Assembly: GCF_001591265.1 (NCBI RefSeq)
Contig: NZ_BCUL01000001.1
Coordinates: forward strand, 284,465-348,464
Reading direction: 5' to 3'
DNA: 64,000 nt
DNA from: Moraxella atlantae NBRC 14588
Lineage (GTDB): Bacteria; Pseudomonadota; Gammaproteobacteria; Pseudomonadales; Moraxellaceae
Each line of letters begins with the position of its first letter. Within the stretch, counting starts at the first letter, position 1. A program made the translations under genes and the position numbers. The notes below the pieces were generated by a model. That model saw only the letters and a list, made by a program, of their open reading frames with translations, searched no databases and had not been told where the DNA came from. Shown here one piece after another: positions 27,050 through 37,431 of this stretch.

Positions 27050-27766
27050 TTACTGCGGCAACTGCCAGTCAATCGGCGTTTTGCCGTGTGCTTTTAGATA
27101 GTCATTGGCTTTAGAAAATGGGCGCGTACCAAAAAATCCACCTTGATTTGCGCTCAAGGGGGATGGATGTTTGGCGGTTAAAATCAAATGCCGCTTTGGG
27201 TCGATAAAGCGCCCTTTTTTCTGCGCGTAGCTACCCCATAGGATAAACACGCAATGTTGGCACTTATCATTGACTGCCGCGATGACCGCGTCGGTAAATC
27301 GCTCCCAACCTTTGCCCTGATGACTGCCTGCATTGCCTGCCTGCACCGACAGCATGCTGTTAAGCAGTAGCACACCCTGCTGCGCCCAATACGTCAAGTC
27401 GCCGTGGCGTGATGGCGTAATGCCGATATCCTGCGCCAACTCCCGCAAAATATTATTAAGACTTGGTGGAATATGCACGCCTTTGGGCACCGAAAACGAC
27501 AAGCCCATGGCTTGATTGGCACCATGATACGGGTCTTGTCCCAAAATCACTACCTTGACTTGTGACAACGGTGTCAGGTCAAACGCTATAAACATCTTGC
27601 TAGCAGGTGGGTATAATGTTTTGCCTGCGTCGTATTCGGCACGCAAAAACTGACGCAAATTCACCATGTTATCGCTGGTTAGTTCATCAGCAAGTGCAGC
27701 TTTCCAATCATCAGGCAGTTTGACGTTGTCCAAAATCGCTTGTTGTTCGGGGGTATACGTTGGCAT
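27050..27766 (-). CDS. ung: Uracil-DNA glycosylase, family 1
   Basis: 238 residues. It removes uracil from DNA to start base excision repair. The water-activating motif GQDPYHG is in 'VVILGQDPYHGANQAMG', the uracil-binding Phe/Asn region is 'GLSFSVPKGV...PPSLNNI', 'GVLLLNSMLSV' follows, and the DNA-intercalating loop HPSPLS is in 'TAKHPSPLSANQGGFFG'. Length and motif order are standard. It lies between kdsB and tadA on the same strand with short gaps, suggesting one transcript. Confidence 0.97.
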   Translation of the reverse strand: MPTYTPEQQAILDNVKLPDDWKAALADELTSDNMVNLRQFLRAEYDAGKTLYPPASKMFIAFDLTPLSQVKVVILGQDPYHGANQAMGLSFSVPKGVHIPPSLNNILRELAQDIGITPSRHGDLTYWAQQGVLLLNSMLSVQAGNAGSHQGKGWERFTDAVIAAVNDKCQHCVFILWGSYAQKKGRFIDPKRHLILTAKHPSPLSANQGGFFGTRPFSKANDYLKAHGKTPIDWQLPQ

Positions 27767-27803
27767 ATCGGTGTTTTATTTTTGGTCAAAAGTGCTATCT
27801 ATC

Positions 27804-28592
27804 TTACCCCAAAAACTGCGCCAAATCCATGCGGTTTAGTCGCTCTAAATCAGCAGGCGTATCAACCCCTGCAGGCAAGGCAACACGGGCAATGTCAATA
27901 GCAATTTTGCCACCATGTTCCAAAATTCGCAGCTGCTCTAGGCTTTCGATTTGCTCAAGCACACCCTGAGCCCAACCGCCAAATACTTGTAGCAGGCTGA
28001 CACGATAGGCATACAAACCCAAATGGCGCAAGGCATTGGGCGGCAGACTGACGGGTGCGGTCGGATCAGCGGTACGATGGTGTGGAATCGGCGCACGGCT
28101 AAAGTACAACGCGTGCTGATTGGGCGACATCACCACCTTGACTACCGACGGGCGTAAAAACTCATCAAGCGCACCGATCGGTTCGGCAAGCGTTGCCATG
28201 ACGCATTCAGGTTGCGCGCGTAGCAGCCTACTAACCTGCTCGATCAACGCCACGGGCACCAGCGGCTCATCGCCTTGCATATTGATGACGATGTCATCGG
28301 CTTGCCAGCCAAGCTGTTGGGCAACCTCGCCAAGTCTATCTGTGCCCGATGGGTGATTGGGATTGGTCAGTACCACTTGTGCGCCGTACTGTCGGCACAA
28401 ATCAGCGATTGTGTTGTCATCGGTTGCCACCCACACATCATCGGCAACGCCTGCCCGCTGCACGGCTTGCGCACGGTCAATGACCCACAAAATCATTGCC
28501 TTGCCATGGATCAAAGCCAATGGCTTATTGGGTAAACGGGTACTTTTAAGGCGTGCTGGGATGACAATGTGGGTTTTGGGGGGCGTGCTCAT
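27804..28592 (-). CDS. kdsB: 3-deoxy-manno-octulosonate cytidylyltransferase
   Basis: 262 residues. It activates Kdo as CMP-Kdo for the inner core of lipopolysaccharide or lipooligosaccharide. N-terminal nucleotide-binding '[17 protein letters not shown]', 'VWVATDD', '[10 protein letters not shown]' and '[12 protein letters not shown]' are the KdsB signatures. It follows lpxK by 17 bases, so lipid A 4'-kinase and Kdo activation are made together, a pairing common in gammaproteobacteria (msbA-lpxK-kdsB). Confidence 0.96.
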   Translation of the reverse strand: MSTPPKTHIVIPARLKSTRLPNKPLALIHGKAMILWVIDRAQAVQRAGVADDVWVATDDNTIADLCRQYGAQVVLTNPNHPSGTDRLGEVAQQLGWQADDIVINMQGDEPLVPVALIEQVSRLLRAQPECVMATLAEPIGALDEFLRPSVVKVVMSPNQHALYFSRAPIPHHRTADPTAPVSLPPNALRHLGLYAYRVSLLQVFGGWAQGVLEQIESLEQLRILEHGGKIAIDIARVALPAGVDTPADLERLNRMDLAQFLG

Positions 28593-28609
28593 AGCAAACC
28601 TGACGTTAT

Positions 28610-29716
28610 TTAAGACTTAAAAATATTAAACTTAATCAATTGCTGGTTAAGCGTGGCAAACACCGCAGGCGACAGCTCAGCTTCGACAGGCAGCACCCAC
28701 AACCGTGCGCGTAGGGCTTGCGCGGCAGCGTTCGTAGCATTTGCCAACAGCGGACGGATTTTAACCGCGTCTTTTGTCGTAATCACAATCGGCAGCGACG
28801 CTAAATCCGCTTTTTGCACGGGCATAAAATCTGCCAATGTAAATGCGTGGTGATCATCAAACGCAAATGGCACAACGCCAAAGCCCAGCCGCTCGACGCT
28901 GGCAAAAAACCTTGACGGATAGCCAATACCCGTCATGGCAACTACTTGCGGCGAATTTTGCGGCATAAGGGTCTGGGCGGTCGTGTGGTCAGCACACAAC
29001 GCCATCAACGGTTGCACCTTTAGGCGCATAAACAAATCCGTGCGCTGCCCTGCTTGCGCCAAACGTTGGCGTGTATCTGCCATGGGTGGCTGCTGCCAGT
29101 CGCGACAGTGCCAAATCACCGTTGCATTGGGCGCAAATAAGCGCTTGATAGGCTGGCGCAAAAAACCCGTTGGTAGCCGTTGGCGATTGCCAAAGCCGCG
29201 TTCGGCATCAACAACGATCCACTCAGCATCGCGGTCAAGCGCGTAATGCTGCAAGCCATCATCGGCTAAAATCAGCTGGGTATCAGGATAGTGCTGCAAC
29301 AACCAATCGACCGCCGCGCCACGCTTAGTGCCCACCGCCATGGGAACGCCTGTGCTTTGTACAATTAAACACGGCTCATCGCCCACCTCTTTGGCCATCG
29401 AATCAACACGCACCAATTGCGGATGACGCGCGCCTGCACCGCCATGCCCACGGCTAATCACCCCGACACGCACACCACGCGTCTGTAAATACTTGACCAG
29501 TGCAATCAATAACGGCGTTTTGCCACTACCGCCTGCGGTGATATTGCCAATCACAATCAGGGGTACAGGTGGGTAATCGGTTTTTTTTAGCCCCCAATGG
29601 TACAGCCAGCGATGCACGCCATCTGCCAGCGCGTACAGCCCCGTCAGCGGTAGCAGCAGCCACAGCCACCACGCCTGCCGCTGCCATGCTCGACTCAAAC
29701 GCTGCTCAAGGCTCAT
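28610..29716 (-). CDS. lpxK: Tetraacyldisaccharide 4'-kinase LpxK
   Basis: 368 residues (E. coli LpxK, 328). Inner-membrane kinase of lipid A synthesis that phosphorylates the 4' position of the disaccharide precursor. An N-terminal hydrophobic helix (about 15-35, '[18 protein letters not shown]') precedes the Walker A loop '[17 protein letters not shown]'. 'ISRGHGG' and '[11 protein letters not shown]' (Walker B-like DDGxQH) follow. The extra length is spread over the C-terminal half. It follows msbA by 15 bases. Confidence 0.95.
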   Translation of the reverse strand: MSLEQRLSRAWQRQAWWLWLLLPLTGLYALADGVHRWLYHWGLKKTDYPPVPLIVIGNITAGGSGKTPLLIALVKYLQTRGVRVGVISRGHGGAGARHPQLVRVDSMAKEVGDEPCLIVQSTGVPMAVGTKRGAAVDWLLQHYPDTQLILADDGLQHYALDRDAEWIVVDAERGFGNRQRLPTGFLRQPIKRLFAPNATVIWHCRDWQQPPMADTRQRLAQAGQRTDLFMRLKVQPLMALCADHTTAQTLMPQNSPQVVAMTGIGYPSRFFASVERLGFGVVPFAFDDHHAFTLADFMPVQKADLASLPIVITTKDAVKIRPLLANATNAAAQALRARLWVLPVEAELSPAVFATLNQQLIKFNIFKS

Positions 29717-29731
29717 GCGCGTTTATCTTCC

Positions 29732-31492
29732 CTATTCTTCTAGCACAAAATCGCGCGCATACAACTTAGCGTATTGTCCATGCCGCGCAAGCAATTCATC
29801 GTGGGTGCCAACCTCAACGATCCGCCCTGCATCCAAGACCACGATTTTATCAGCATTTTGAATGGTGCTTAAACGATGGGCAATGACAATCGTCGTGCGC
29901 TCGTGCATGACACGCGCCAACGCTTGTTGGATAAAAAATTCTGACTCATTATCCAACGCACTGGTCGCCTCGTCCAAAATCAAAATCGGCGCATCTTTGA
30001 GCAACGCGCGCGCAATCGACAAGCGCTGGCGTTGTCCGCCCGACAGCTGCAAACCTGCCGAACCAATCATCGTGTCATAGCCATGCGGCAACTGCATGAT
30101 AAAATCATGGGCATACGCCGCTTTTGCTGCCGCCTCAATCTCAGCACGCGACTTATTGTGCAACTCACCATACGCAATATTATTGGCAATGGTTGTGTTA
30201 AACAACACCACCTGTTGGCTGACACTGGCAATCTGCGCACGCAAACAATCCAAGCGCAGCGCGTCAATCGCTGTGCCATCTAGATAAATATTGCCACCAC
30301 TGACATCAACCGCGCGCATCAGAGCGTTGGTCAGTGTCGTCTTGCCTGCACCGCTACGCCCAACCAATGCCACCGTTTGCCCTGCAGTAATGGTTAAATT
30401 AATGTCTTGATTTGCCAACGTGCCATCAGGATAGCGAATATCCACATCGCGAAAATCAATCTGCCCCGTCAAAGTCTGCTCAACCGTGCCCATATCGCGC
30501 TCTTCAGGCAAATCAAGCAAGGCAAAAATCGTATCTGCTGCCGCCAAGCCTTTTTGAAAACTTTGGTTAATATCAGTTAAGGCGCGAACAGGCTTACTTA
30601 ACAATCCTGCCGCACTGATATAGGCGATAAAATCACCTGCGCTGCTGCTACCCATGACGTTTGGACGCATGGCAAGCCACACCACCACCGCCATCGCGCA
30701 TGCCATCAACAGCTGAATGACAGGCGTGTTTAGACTGTTGGTGACAACGATTTTTAGCGCCTTACGCAAATTGTTACGTGAAGCGGCATCAAATCGCGCC
30801 AGCTCCGTGCGTTGCCCGCCATAGTTTTTTACCACCTGAAAGCCTGTGATGACTTCATTGGTGATATGGCTAACCTGCCCCATCGACTGCTGAATGTCGC
30901 GCGACAACCGCCGAAAACGCTTACTGGCATAGCGCACCAGCCACAAAATCGGTGGTAAAACAACAAACAGCGTCAGGCTTAGCCGCCAATTGGTGTACAG
31001 CAAAAAGCCCAACAAGCCAATCACCGTCAAGCCATCACGCAATAGGGTTTTTAGCGTATCAGTACCTGCCGCCGTGACCTGTTCAACATCAAAAATCAAC
31101 TTGGCAGAAATTTGCCCTGGTGGATTGTCCAAATAAAACTGACTTGGCAAGCGCAACAACTTAGCAAACACCTCGGTACGCAGGCGATACACCAAATTGC
31201 GCGAAATCAGTGCGCTGTAATAATTGCCCAAAAACGTGCCCATACCGCGCAGCAAAAACAGCAACACGACAAGCAGCGGAAACAAATTCATGCGCTGCTG
31301 CTGCCCTGCGTTGATGGCATCGATGATGTATTTCATCAACTTAGCAACACCAACCTCAGTGCCTGCATTGATCGCAAAACCAATCACCACCAACGCCACT
31401 GCCCAACTGTAGGGGGTTAAATATCCCAACAGCCTGCGATACGTCTGCCAACGGGTTGGTTCGGCTGCTGCGCTGTCAGCGGATTTTAGCAT
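29732..31492 (-). CDS. msbA: Lipid A export ATP-binding/permease protein MsbA
   Basis: About 586 residues, a half-transporter with six membrane helices (about 25-310) and an ABC ATPase domain. It flips core-lipid A across the inner membrane. ATPase motifs: Walker A GRSGAGKTTL, signature LSGGQRQRL, Walker B LILDEATSALD, and the H-loop 'IVIAHRLSTI'. The ATG at 31492 is preferred; an in-frame TTG at 31501 overlaps the exbD stop codon. Both lie in sequence overlapping or abutting exbD, so translation is probably coupled. Its place between exbBD and lpxK matches other gammaproteobacteria. Confidence 0.95.
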   Translation of the reverse strand: MLKSADSAAAEPTRWQTYRRLLGYLTPYSWAVALVVIGFAINAGTEVGVAKLMKYIIDAINAGQQQRMNLFPLLVVLLFLLRGMGTFLGNYYSALISRNLVYRLRTEVFAKLLRLPSQFYLDNPPGQISAKLIFDVEQVTAAGTDTLKTLLRDGLTVIGLLGFLLYTNWRLSLTLFVVLPPILWLVRYASKRFRRLSRDIQQSMGQVSHITNEVITGFQVVKNYGGQRTELARFDAASRNNLRKALKIVVTNSLNTPVIQLLMACAMAVVVWLAMRPNVMGSSSAGDFIAYISAAGLLSKPVRALTDINQSFQKGLAAADTIFALLDLPEERDMGTVEQTLTGQIDFRDVDIRYPDGTLANQDINLTITAGQTVALVGRSGAGKTTLTNALMRAVDVSGGNIYLDGTAIDALRLDCLRAQIASVSQQVVLFNTTIANNIAYGELHNKSRAEIEAAAKAAYAHDFIMQLPHGYDTMIGSAGLQLSGGQRQRLSIARALLKDAPILILDEATSALDNESEFFIQQALARVMHERTTIVIAHRLSTIQNADKIVVLDAGRIVEVGTHDELLARHGQYAKLYARDFVLEE

Positions 31493-31497
31493 TGGGC

Positions 31498-31974
31498 TCA
31501 ACGCGCCACCCCTACTGGCTTGGCGGCAGTCGGTGAGGCGTTGGGTAAATCAACCGCCGCTCCTGCAGGTATTATAGTACTGATATTTAGATTAATAAAG
31601 CCAAGGCTACCTGCCACATCCATCGCGCGCACCACCGATTGGTGAGTGGCATCGGCATCGGCAGAAATCACAAACAGCATGTTGCGATCATCACCTGCTT
31701 CTTGGCGAACCATGGCGGCAAGCTCGCCTGCACCCGTACCTGACAACGCAATGCCATTGACCGCATAGCTGCCATCTTTTTGAATACTCACTTCAATGCG
31801 CTTGTCTTTTTCGACAATTGGCACACCCTCAGCTTGCGGCAAAACGATATTTAGCTTGCTAAAATGGTTAAACGTCATCGACAGCAACAAAAAAACGATC
31901 AGAAATAATAAGCAATCAATCATTGGCGTTAGATTGATCTCAACGGGCTCTACACTGGGACGACGAAACCGCAT
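31498..31974 (-). CDS. exbD: Biopolymer transport protein ExbD/TolR family
   Basis: 158 residues. A single membrane helix (about 18-38) contains the functional Asp in 'NLTPMIDCLLFLIVFLLLSM', the proton-path residue of the family. A periplasmic domain follows ('KRIEVSIQKDGSYAVNG', 'VVRAMDVAGSLGFINLNI'). With ExbB it converts proton motive force into work, classically on TonB. No tonB is in the run, and tolB or pal are absent too, so the energised partner is not shown. It begins 2 bases after the exbB stop. Confidence 0.9.
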   Translation of the reverse strand: MRFRRPSVEPVEINLTPMIDCLLFLIVFLLLSMTFNHFSKLNIVLPQAEGVPIVEKDKRIEVSIQKDGSYAVNGIALSGTGAGELAAMVRQEAGDDRNMLFVISADADATHQSVVRAMDVAGSLGFINLNISTIIPAGAAVDLPNASPTAAKPVGVAR

Positions 31975-31976
31975 AG

Positions 31977-32630
31977 CTATGCACCCTCCGCCGTGGGTGT
32001 CGCATGAGCGGCGGCATTTAACAAACCGTGCTCTGCCAGCTCTTGTAATAGCAAACCTGCCTCTTGCTCAAAGCGGACGCTGATATCCACCACCCGACGC
32101 TGAAAATAGCGATACGCAATGACCGCAGGAATCGCTACCACCATACCGCCTGCCGTGGTAATCAACGCCTGTGAAATCCCTGCCGCAAGCATGGTTGGGT
32201 CTTGGGTTGCGCCTTCAGTCAATGCCAAAAACGAGCTGATAATACCCACCACCGTGCCCAAAAGCCCCAGTAGCGGTGCAATCGCACCAATAGTACCCAG
32301 TAGATTGATGTGTTTTTCAAGCGCATGGATCTGCACACTGGCGCGATTTTGCATATGCAGGGTCATAGACTCTATACCATACCGCCGATGCAGCAGCCCC
32401 GTTGCCAAGATGTCACCCAGCGGTGAATTGGCTTGCACATTGGTCAAATCTTCACGTGAGATATCGCCCTGCTCAATCAGCCGCGCCAATAGCTGTTCAC
32501 GCAAGTGCGCAGGTGCGACCGCTGAGGTTTTGAGCTTTAAAGCGCGCTCGATAATTACAATCAGCATTAAAATCGAACACACCACAATCGGTGCCATCAA
32601 CCAACCGCCTGCCCGAATCAACTCCCACAT
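31977..32630 (-). CDS. exbB: Proton channel ExbB/TolQ/MotA family protein
   Basis: About 217 residues, with a first membrane helix near 8-28 and two more in the family's 'LLGTIGAIAPLLGLLGTVVG' and 'ITTAGGMVVAIPAVIAYRYF' regions, the conserved ExbB core. The ATG at 32630 ('MWELIRAGGWLM') is preferred because it matches the family start and has GAGGTAG upstream; an ATG at 32663 would add 11 residues and has no ribosome-binding site. Operates with ExbD at 31498. Located 67 bases after parB from this start. Confidence 0.9.
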   Translation of the reverse strand: MWELIRAGGWLMAPIVVCSILMLIVIIERALKLKTSAVAPAHLREQLLARLIEQGDISREDLTNVQANSPLGDILATGLLHRRYGIESMTLHMQNRASVQIHALEKHINLLGTIGAIAPLLGLLGTVVGIISSFLALTEGATQDPTMLAAGISQALITTAGGMVVAIPAVIAYRYFQRRVVDISVRFEQEAGLLLQELAEHGLLNAAAHATPTAEGA

Positions 32631-32697
32631 GCTACTACCGCTACCTCGCATTTGTTTGATCATTGAAAAAACTATCGAATTTATGAACCAATGCGAC

Positions 32698-33915
32698 TTA
32701 TTCTGACGCAGGCTGCAGCTGACTTAATAAAGCTTGCAGCTCATCGGCATTGTGAAAAAAAATCTCAATGCTGCCCTTGCCTGCCGATGAACCCTTGACT
32801 TTGACCACCGCGCCTAGGCGTTCAGACAGCTGCTGATTTAGCCGTAAACGCTCAAAATCCAGCGGCTGCGTCTTTGGTGTATTGGCTTTGGGATCAAGAA
32901 TTTGTTTGATCAGCTGTTCGGTTTGGCGTACGGTCAGCTGTTCATTGGCAATTTTTTTGGCTATTTGTGGTTGCTGCTCGGCAGAAATCGCAAGCAATGC
33001 CCGCGCGTGCCCCATGTCTAGCTGCCCATCATTGAGCAAGGTTTTAACCTCTTCATGCAGCTGATTAAGGCGCAATAAATTTGACACTGTGGTACGCGCC
33101 TTACCGACCACATCAGCAATCTGGGCATGGCTCATGCCAAATTCATCATGAAAACGTTGTAGCGCAACGGCCTGCTCCATGACTGATAAGTCTTCACGCT
33201 GGATATTTTCAATAAGTGCCAACGCAATCGCCAAATCATCAGAAATCGGGCGAACAATAGCAGGGATATGGCTTAAGCCTGCAATTTGTGCCGCGCGCCA
33301 ACGCCGCTCACCTGCAATGATCTCATGGGTAACGGGTGAATCAGGCTCAGGTTTGAGCAATGGGCGAATGACAATCGGCTGCATCACGCCATGTTGGCGA
33401 ATTGAGGTTGCCAACTCTTGCAAAGTATCTTCGCCCAAATCTAGCCGCGGTTGATATTTGCCGCGTTGTAAACGCTCAACACCAATATGCAATAGATTGA
33501 TCGTGCTATCAATACTGATATCAGCTGTATTGTGATCATGCAAAGGTTTTGGCGCAGCGTTGGGTTGGGCGCCGGCTTGCTTTGCCGTGGATGGCGTAGG
33601 TGATGGTTCAGCCGCTAAGCTGTGCGCGTTTAGATCCTGCAGATACTGGGTAAAATCTGCAGTTTGGGTTTGGCTATTAAGGCTTGCGATGGTCGGATGC
33701 TCGTCTGTGTGCTGTCCTGTATTGGCATTGGCATCCGTCACCTCAGGCGTTGCCAGCAGCTCGGTGGTTGGCGCATGATTAGCCTCAGTGGGTGCTGAGT
33801 TGGGCGTGACAATCGGGCTGGCTACCAGATTACCTGCAATCAGCTTTTCGGTTTTAATTGAACCTAGCAGCGCGTCCAATCCCCGATTTGACGCCAGCCC
33901 GCGTTTTTTTGCCAT
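32698..33915 (-). CDS. parB: Chromosome partitioning protein ParB
   Basis: About 405 residues, longer than the usual 280-300 because of a low-complexity region (about 25-140) between the N-terminal 'RGLASNRGLDALLG' and the ParB core. The core has the CTP-binding GERRWRA motif in 'IIAGERRWRAAQIAGL', 'IENIQREDLSVMEQA', and the HTH 'MSHAQIADVVGKARTTVSN' that binds parS. The C-terminal dimerisation segment is present. The ATG at 33915 has AAAAGGA and GGGG upstream; an in-frame start at 33957 is less likely. No parS site was recognised in the window. Works with ParA next to it in chromosome segregation. Confidence 0.94.
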   Translation of the reverse strand: MAKKRGLASNRGLDALLGSIKTEKLIAGNLVASPIVTPNSAPTEANHAPTTELLATPEVTDANANTGQHTDEHPTIASLNSQTQTADFTQYLQDLNAHSLAAEPSPTPSTAKQAGAQPNAAPKPLHDHNTADISIDSTINLLHIGVERLQRGKYQPRLDLGEDTLQELATSIRQHGVMQPIVIRPLLKPEPDSPVTHEIIAGERRWRAAQIAGLSHIPAIVRPISDDLAIALALIENIQREDLSVMEQAVALQRFHDEFGMSHAQIADVVGKARTTVSNLLRLNQLHEEVKTLLNDGQLDMGHARALLAISAEQQPQIAKKIANEQLTVRQTEQLIKQILDPKANTPKTQPLDFERLRLNQQLSERLGAVVKVKGSSAGKGSIEIFFHNADELQALLSQLQPASE

Positions 33916-34047
33916 TACCCCAATCCTTTTGTACCATCCTGCCGCAACCATGCGCATTTTGACCGCGGCACCGCCAAAACGCCTAAGCTTTCACCTAAAC
34001 CGGCTATCTTAATCAGTTCAGCCACACAACACAACCTTTTTTGCCGA

Positions 34048-34833
34048 CTAAATCAGCTGTAACTTTTGGCTTTGGGCAATCACTTCATCGGCAAGTTGTT
34101 GATAAGCCTTTGCCCCTTTAGAGCTTGGTTCGTATTGGTCAATCGGCATGCCGTGCGCAGGGGCTTCGGCAAGGCGTACATTCCGCGGAATAAAGGTGTT
34201 AAACAACGTATCGCCAAAATGCGCGGCAAGCTCATGAGACACATCGTTGGATAAGGTATTGCGTGGGTCAAACAATGTGCGCAGCACACCACGAATGTGT
34301 AAGTCTGGATTGAGCTCGGTTAGCCGCTCGATGGTGCGTGATAAATCTGCCAAACCTTCTAAGGCAAAGTATTCGCACTGCATCGGGATAATCACGCCGC
34401 GGGTGGCGCACATGGCATTGATGGTCAAAAGACTCAGACTTGGTGCACAGTCAATAATAATAAAATCATACGCCGCTGTTTGATTGGGCGCGCTTAAAGC
34501 TTGCATGGCTTGGGTCAAAATCGCGTAATTGTTGGGTTTTTGACTCAACGCCAAATCAATACCCGACAAATCACTGTTGGCACCGAGCACATCATAGCCA
34601 ACCTCGCTTGCTACAATCGCCTCACGCATTGGTATACCGTCTAGCAACACGTCGGCAACGCTGTAATCCAACGCGCGTTTGTCTAAGCCTGACGCGGTAG
34701 TGGCGTTGCCTTGCGCGTCCAAATCAATCAGCAGTACGCGCTTGCCTTTATATGCCAGTGCGCTTGCCAAATTCACGGCGGTGGTGGTTTTGCCCACGCC
34801 GCCTTTTTGGTTGGCGACCGCTAAAATATCCAT
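34048..34833 (-). CDS. parA: Chromosome partitioning ATPase ParA (Soj)
   Basis: 261 residues. Deviant Walker A 'NQKGGVGKTTTAVNLASAL' at about residues 8-26 with the signature Lys, Walker A' 'LLIDLDAQGNAT', and Walker B 'FIIIDCAPSLSLLT' define the ParA/Soj family. It forms the nucleoid-bound gradient that moves ParB-parS complexes. The order rsmG-parA-parB is typical of chromosomal partition loci and often lies near the replication origin. A gap of 39 bases separates it from rsmG. Confidence 0.96.
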   Translation of the reverse strand: MDILAVANQKGGVGKTTTAVNLASALAYKGKRVLLIDLDAQGNATTASGLDKRALDYSVADVLLDGIPMREAIVASEVGYDVLGANSDLSGIDLALSQKPNNYAILTQAMQALSAPNQTAAYDFIIIDCAPSLSLLTINAMCATRGVIIPMQCEYFALEGLADLSRTIERLTELNPDLHIRGVLRTLFDPRNTLSNDVSHELAAHFGDTLFNTFIPRNVRLAEAPAHGMPIDQYEPSSKGAKAYQQLADEVIAQSQKLQLI

Positions 34834-34872
34834 GTTTGGTTTCTCAACTTTTCAAATCACTGTGCCAATTTT

Positions 34873-35556
34873 TTACCGTGTCATTTGCACCAAATGTCGC
34901 GCTTCATATAGCTGTGGCACGGTTAGCACACACGTTTGTACCTGCCATGTATCGCTAAATTGCGCAATTTCATCTACCGGCAACACACCTTTCATCGCCA
35001 ATAGCGTGCCATCAGCCGCCAAGCAATGCGCTGTTTGGCTGACAAAATCAGGCAACGATGCAAACGCGCGCGATGTAATCATGGCATATTGCCCTGTATG
35101 CGCCTCAATGCGTTCGGCAATCGGGTATAAATTGTTCAAGCCCAACTCACCGACCATCTGTTTGATAAAACGCACTTTTTTGGCGTTGCTATCAAGCGCG
35201 GTGACCGCAAGATCAGGCAAAGCAATCGCAATCACCGCGGCAGGCAGACCTGCCCCTGTACCCACATCCAGCAACGTTTGGGCAGAATTATTGCCAATGG
35301 TATTTTGATAGACGGCATTGATATGCGGCACGATAGCTAAGCTATCAAAAATATGCTTCACCAACGCCTCATGCGGATCTTTGATCGCAGTTAGGTTAAA
35401 TGCTTTGTTCCACACCAACAGCTGCTGCAAATAATACAACAACTGCCGCTGTTGGTGGTCAGATAGTGTAAGCTTTAACGACTGACATGCCGCCGCCAAC
35501 TGTGGCTGCAGCGCATCAAACGGTACGACAAGCTTAATCGTTTTATTTTGTACCAC
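34873..35556 (-). CDS. rsmG: 16S rRNA (guanine(527)-N7)-methyltransferase RsmG (GidB)
   Basis: 227 residues. SAM-dependent methyltransferase of 16S rRNA G527; loss gives low-level streptomycin resistance in other bacteria. 'NKAFNLTAIKDPHEALVKHIFDS', the SAM motif 'LLDVGTGAGLPAAVIAIALP', 'ALDSNAKKVRFI' and 'ITSRAFASLPDFV' are RsmG landmarks. Start is a GTG at 35556, with the sthA stop codon only one base upstream; coupled translation is likely. Confidence 0.94.
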   Translation of the reverse strand: MVQNKTIKLVVPFDALQPQLAAACQSLKLTLSDHQQRQLLYYLQQLLVWNKAFNLTAIKDPHEALVKHIFDSLAIVPHINAVYQNTIGNNSAQTLLDVGTGAGLPAAVIAIALPDLAVTALDSNAKKVRFIKQMVGELGLNNLYPIAERIEAHTGQYAMITSRAFASLPDFVSQTAHCLAADGTLLAMKGVLPVDEIAQFSDTWQVQTCVLTVPQLYEARHLVQMTR

Positions 35557-37236
35557 TTAAAACACCCGATTTAACCCATTTAGTGCCGCCACGCGATACG
35601 CCTCTGCCATCGTCGGATAGTTAAAGGTGGTATTAATAAAGTACTCTAACGTGTTGCCGCCTTTGCTCTCCATCACCGCCTGTCCGATGTGGATAATCTC
35701 TGACGCATGATTGCCATAGCAGTGGATACCCAAGATCTCTAGCGTCTCACGATGGAACAGAATTTTTAACACGCCACTGCGCTCACCGATGATTTGCGCA
35801 CGTGCCAAATGTTTAAAAAACGCCTGCCCAACTTCGTACGGTACTTTTTCTTCGGTTAGCTGCTGCTCGGTTTTACCGATGCTTGAAATTTCTGGAATTG
35901 TATAAATTCCCGTCGGTACGCTTTGTACAGGGCGCGCGTTTTCATCACCAACCATATAAGCTGCAGCACAGCGCCCTTGGTCATACGCCGCTGACGCAAG
36001 CGACGGCCAGCCGATAACATCGCCTGCGGCATAAATATTATCAACATCGGTTTGATAAAATTCATTAACTTTAAGCTGTCCGCGTCGAATCGGCTCAAGG
36101 CCAATCGCGCCAAGGTTTAGGCTGTCGGTATTGGCTGAGCGTCCATTACACCACAGCAGCGCGTCAGATTTGATGCGTTTGCCGCTTTTAAGGTATAAAA
36201 TCACGCAATCGTCATACGTCTCTAAGCGGTCAATTTCTTCGTTGTTGCGAATCAACACGCCAAATTGGCGAAAGTCATGCGACAACGCATCTGAGATCTC
36301 GGCATCTAAATAGTTTAATAGCTGCCCTTGGGTGTTGATCAAATCAACTTTATAACCTAGACCTGTGAAAATTGACGCGTACTCACAGCCAATTACACCT
36401 GCGCCATAAATAATAATGCGCTGAACGATGTAATCCATCTGCAAGATTTTATCTGAATCAAACACGCGCGGATGATCAAAATCGACAAAATCGGGACGAT
36501 ACGGACGGCTGCCAACGGTGATGATGGCTTTTTCAAACGTAACTTCTTGTTCAGCCCCGTCTGATAGCGCGACTTGAATCGTGTGGCGGTCTTTAAAACT
36601 TGCCCAGCCGTGAATTAAATCGACTTGGTTACGCTCATAAAAACGCGTGTGGGTATCGACTTGGTTACGCACCACTTCACGCGCCTTTGACAAAACTTTA
36701 TTTAAAGGAATTAAATGATAATCAATGCCTTGGTTTAAAATCGGATCACGTCGATTACTAATGATATTAAACACTGACTGGCGCAGCGCCTTACTTGGAA
36801 TTGTACCCACGTGGGTGCAGTTACCGCCCACTTGTTTACGCGGATCAATCACCGCAACCTTGAGCCCACTTTTGGCGATTTTCATCGCCGCAGCTTCGCC
36901 TGCCGGGCCTGCCCCAATTACCACCGCATCATAATCGTATTTGTGCTCATTTTTCTTGGCACTAAAGCGTTTTAGATTAATGCGCGTATTGTCCAATGGG
37001 CTGATTAAGTCAAAATGCACAGCGTCGTCAAACGCTTTGGATTTGTCATCCTCCTGCCCGATACTGTCGGTATTGGCTTTTTTGCCCGACTCACTGATGG
37101 TTTTTGGCGCGGTGGCAGGTGGCTCTACAGGCTCACTATCCAACACACTGTCGGTATTGAGCTCATAGGTTTCAGTTTGGGTGATATCCTCGGGTGCGGT
37201 GGTGTTGTCGTTTTTGCTATTGGCGCGTTTTGCCAT
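35557..37236 (-). CDS. sthA: Soluble pyridine nucleotide transhydrogenase SthA with a long N-terminal extension
   Basis: 559 residues against 466 in E. coli. The FAD/NAD domain starts only at about residue 98 ('[20 protein letters not shown]'). The motif [16 protein letters not shown] has one Cys followed by Thr where disulfide reductases have a second Cys; a single Cys is normal for SthA and separates it from lipoamide dehydrogenase. It converts NADPH and NAD+ to NADP+ and NADH. Residues 1-97 are polar, acidic and Ser/Thr/Pro-rich, probably disordered. First gene of the eleven-gene minus-strand run; its promoter should lie in 37237-37431. Confidence 0.92.
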   Translation of the reverse strand: MAKRANSKNDNTTAPEDITQTETYELNTDSVLDSEPVEPPATAPKTISESGKKANTDSIGQEDDKSKAFDDAVHFDLISPLDNTRINLKRFSAKKNEHKYDYDAVVIGAGPAGEAAAMKIAKSGLKVAVIDPRKQVGGNCTHVGTIPSKALRQSVFNIISNRRDPILNQGIDYHLIPLNKVLSKAREVVRNQVDTHTRFYERNQVDLIHGWASFKDRHTIQVALSDGAEQEVTFEKAIITVGSRPYRPDFVDFDHPRVFDSDKILQMDYIVQRIIIYGAGVIGCEYASIFTGLGYKVDLINTQGQLLNYLDAEISDALSHDFRQFGVLIRNNEEIDRLETYDDCVILYLKSGKRIKSDALLWCNGRSANTDSLNLGAIGLEPIRRGQLKVNEFYQTDVDNIYAAGDVIGWPSLASAAYDQGRCAAAYMVGDENARPVQSVPTGIYTIPEISSIGKTEQQLTEEKVPYEVGQAFFKHLARAQIIGERSGVLKILFHRETLEILGIHCYGNHASEIIHIGQAVMESKGGNTLEYFINTTFNYPTMAEAYRVAALNGLNRVF

Positions 37237-37431
37237 GGTAATTCCTCAATTTTTTAAATTTATTGTTAAATCAAGCGTTAGCCTGTGATCTACTCACATG
37301 GTCATACCTGCTATATATTAGCAAACATTCATTAATAACCTGTTAAACATGCCAATCATTTTTTGATCAAACAGCTTTTGTCATCATAGGCTTAATCAAG
37401 CACTATAAATGGTCAGGTTTGAATCAAAAGA

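Noticed and set aside
26520..37236. parS sites near parA/parB
   Set aside because: I looked at CACGTG cores in the window; none has the flanking arms of the TGTTTCACGTGAAACA consensus.
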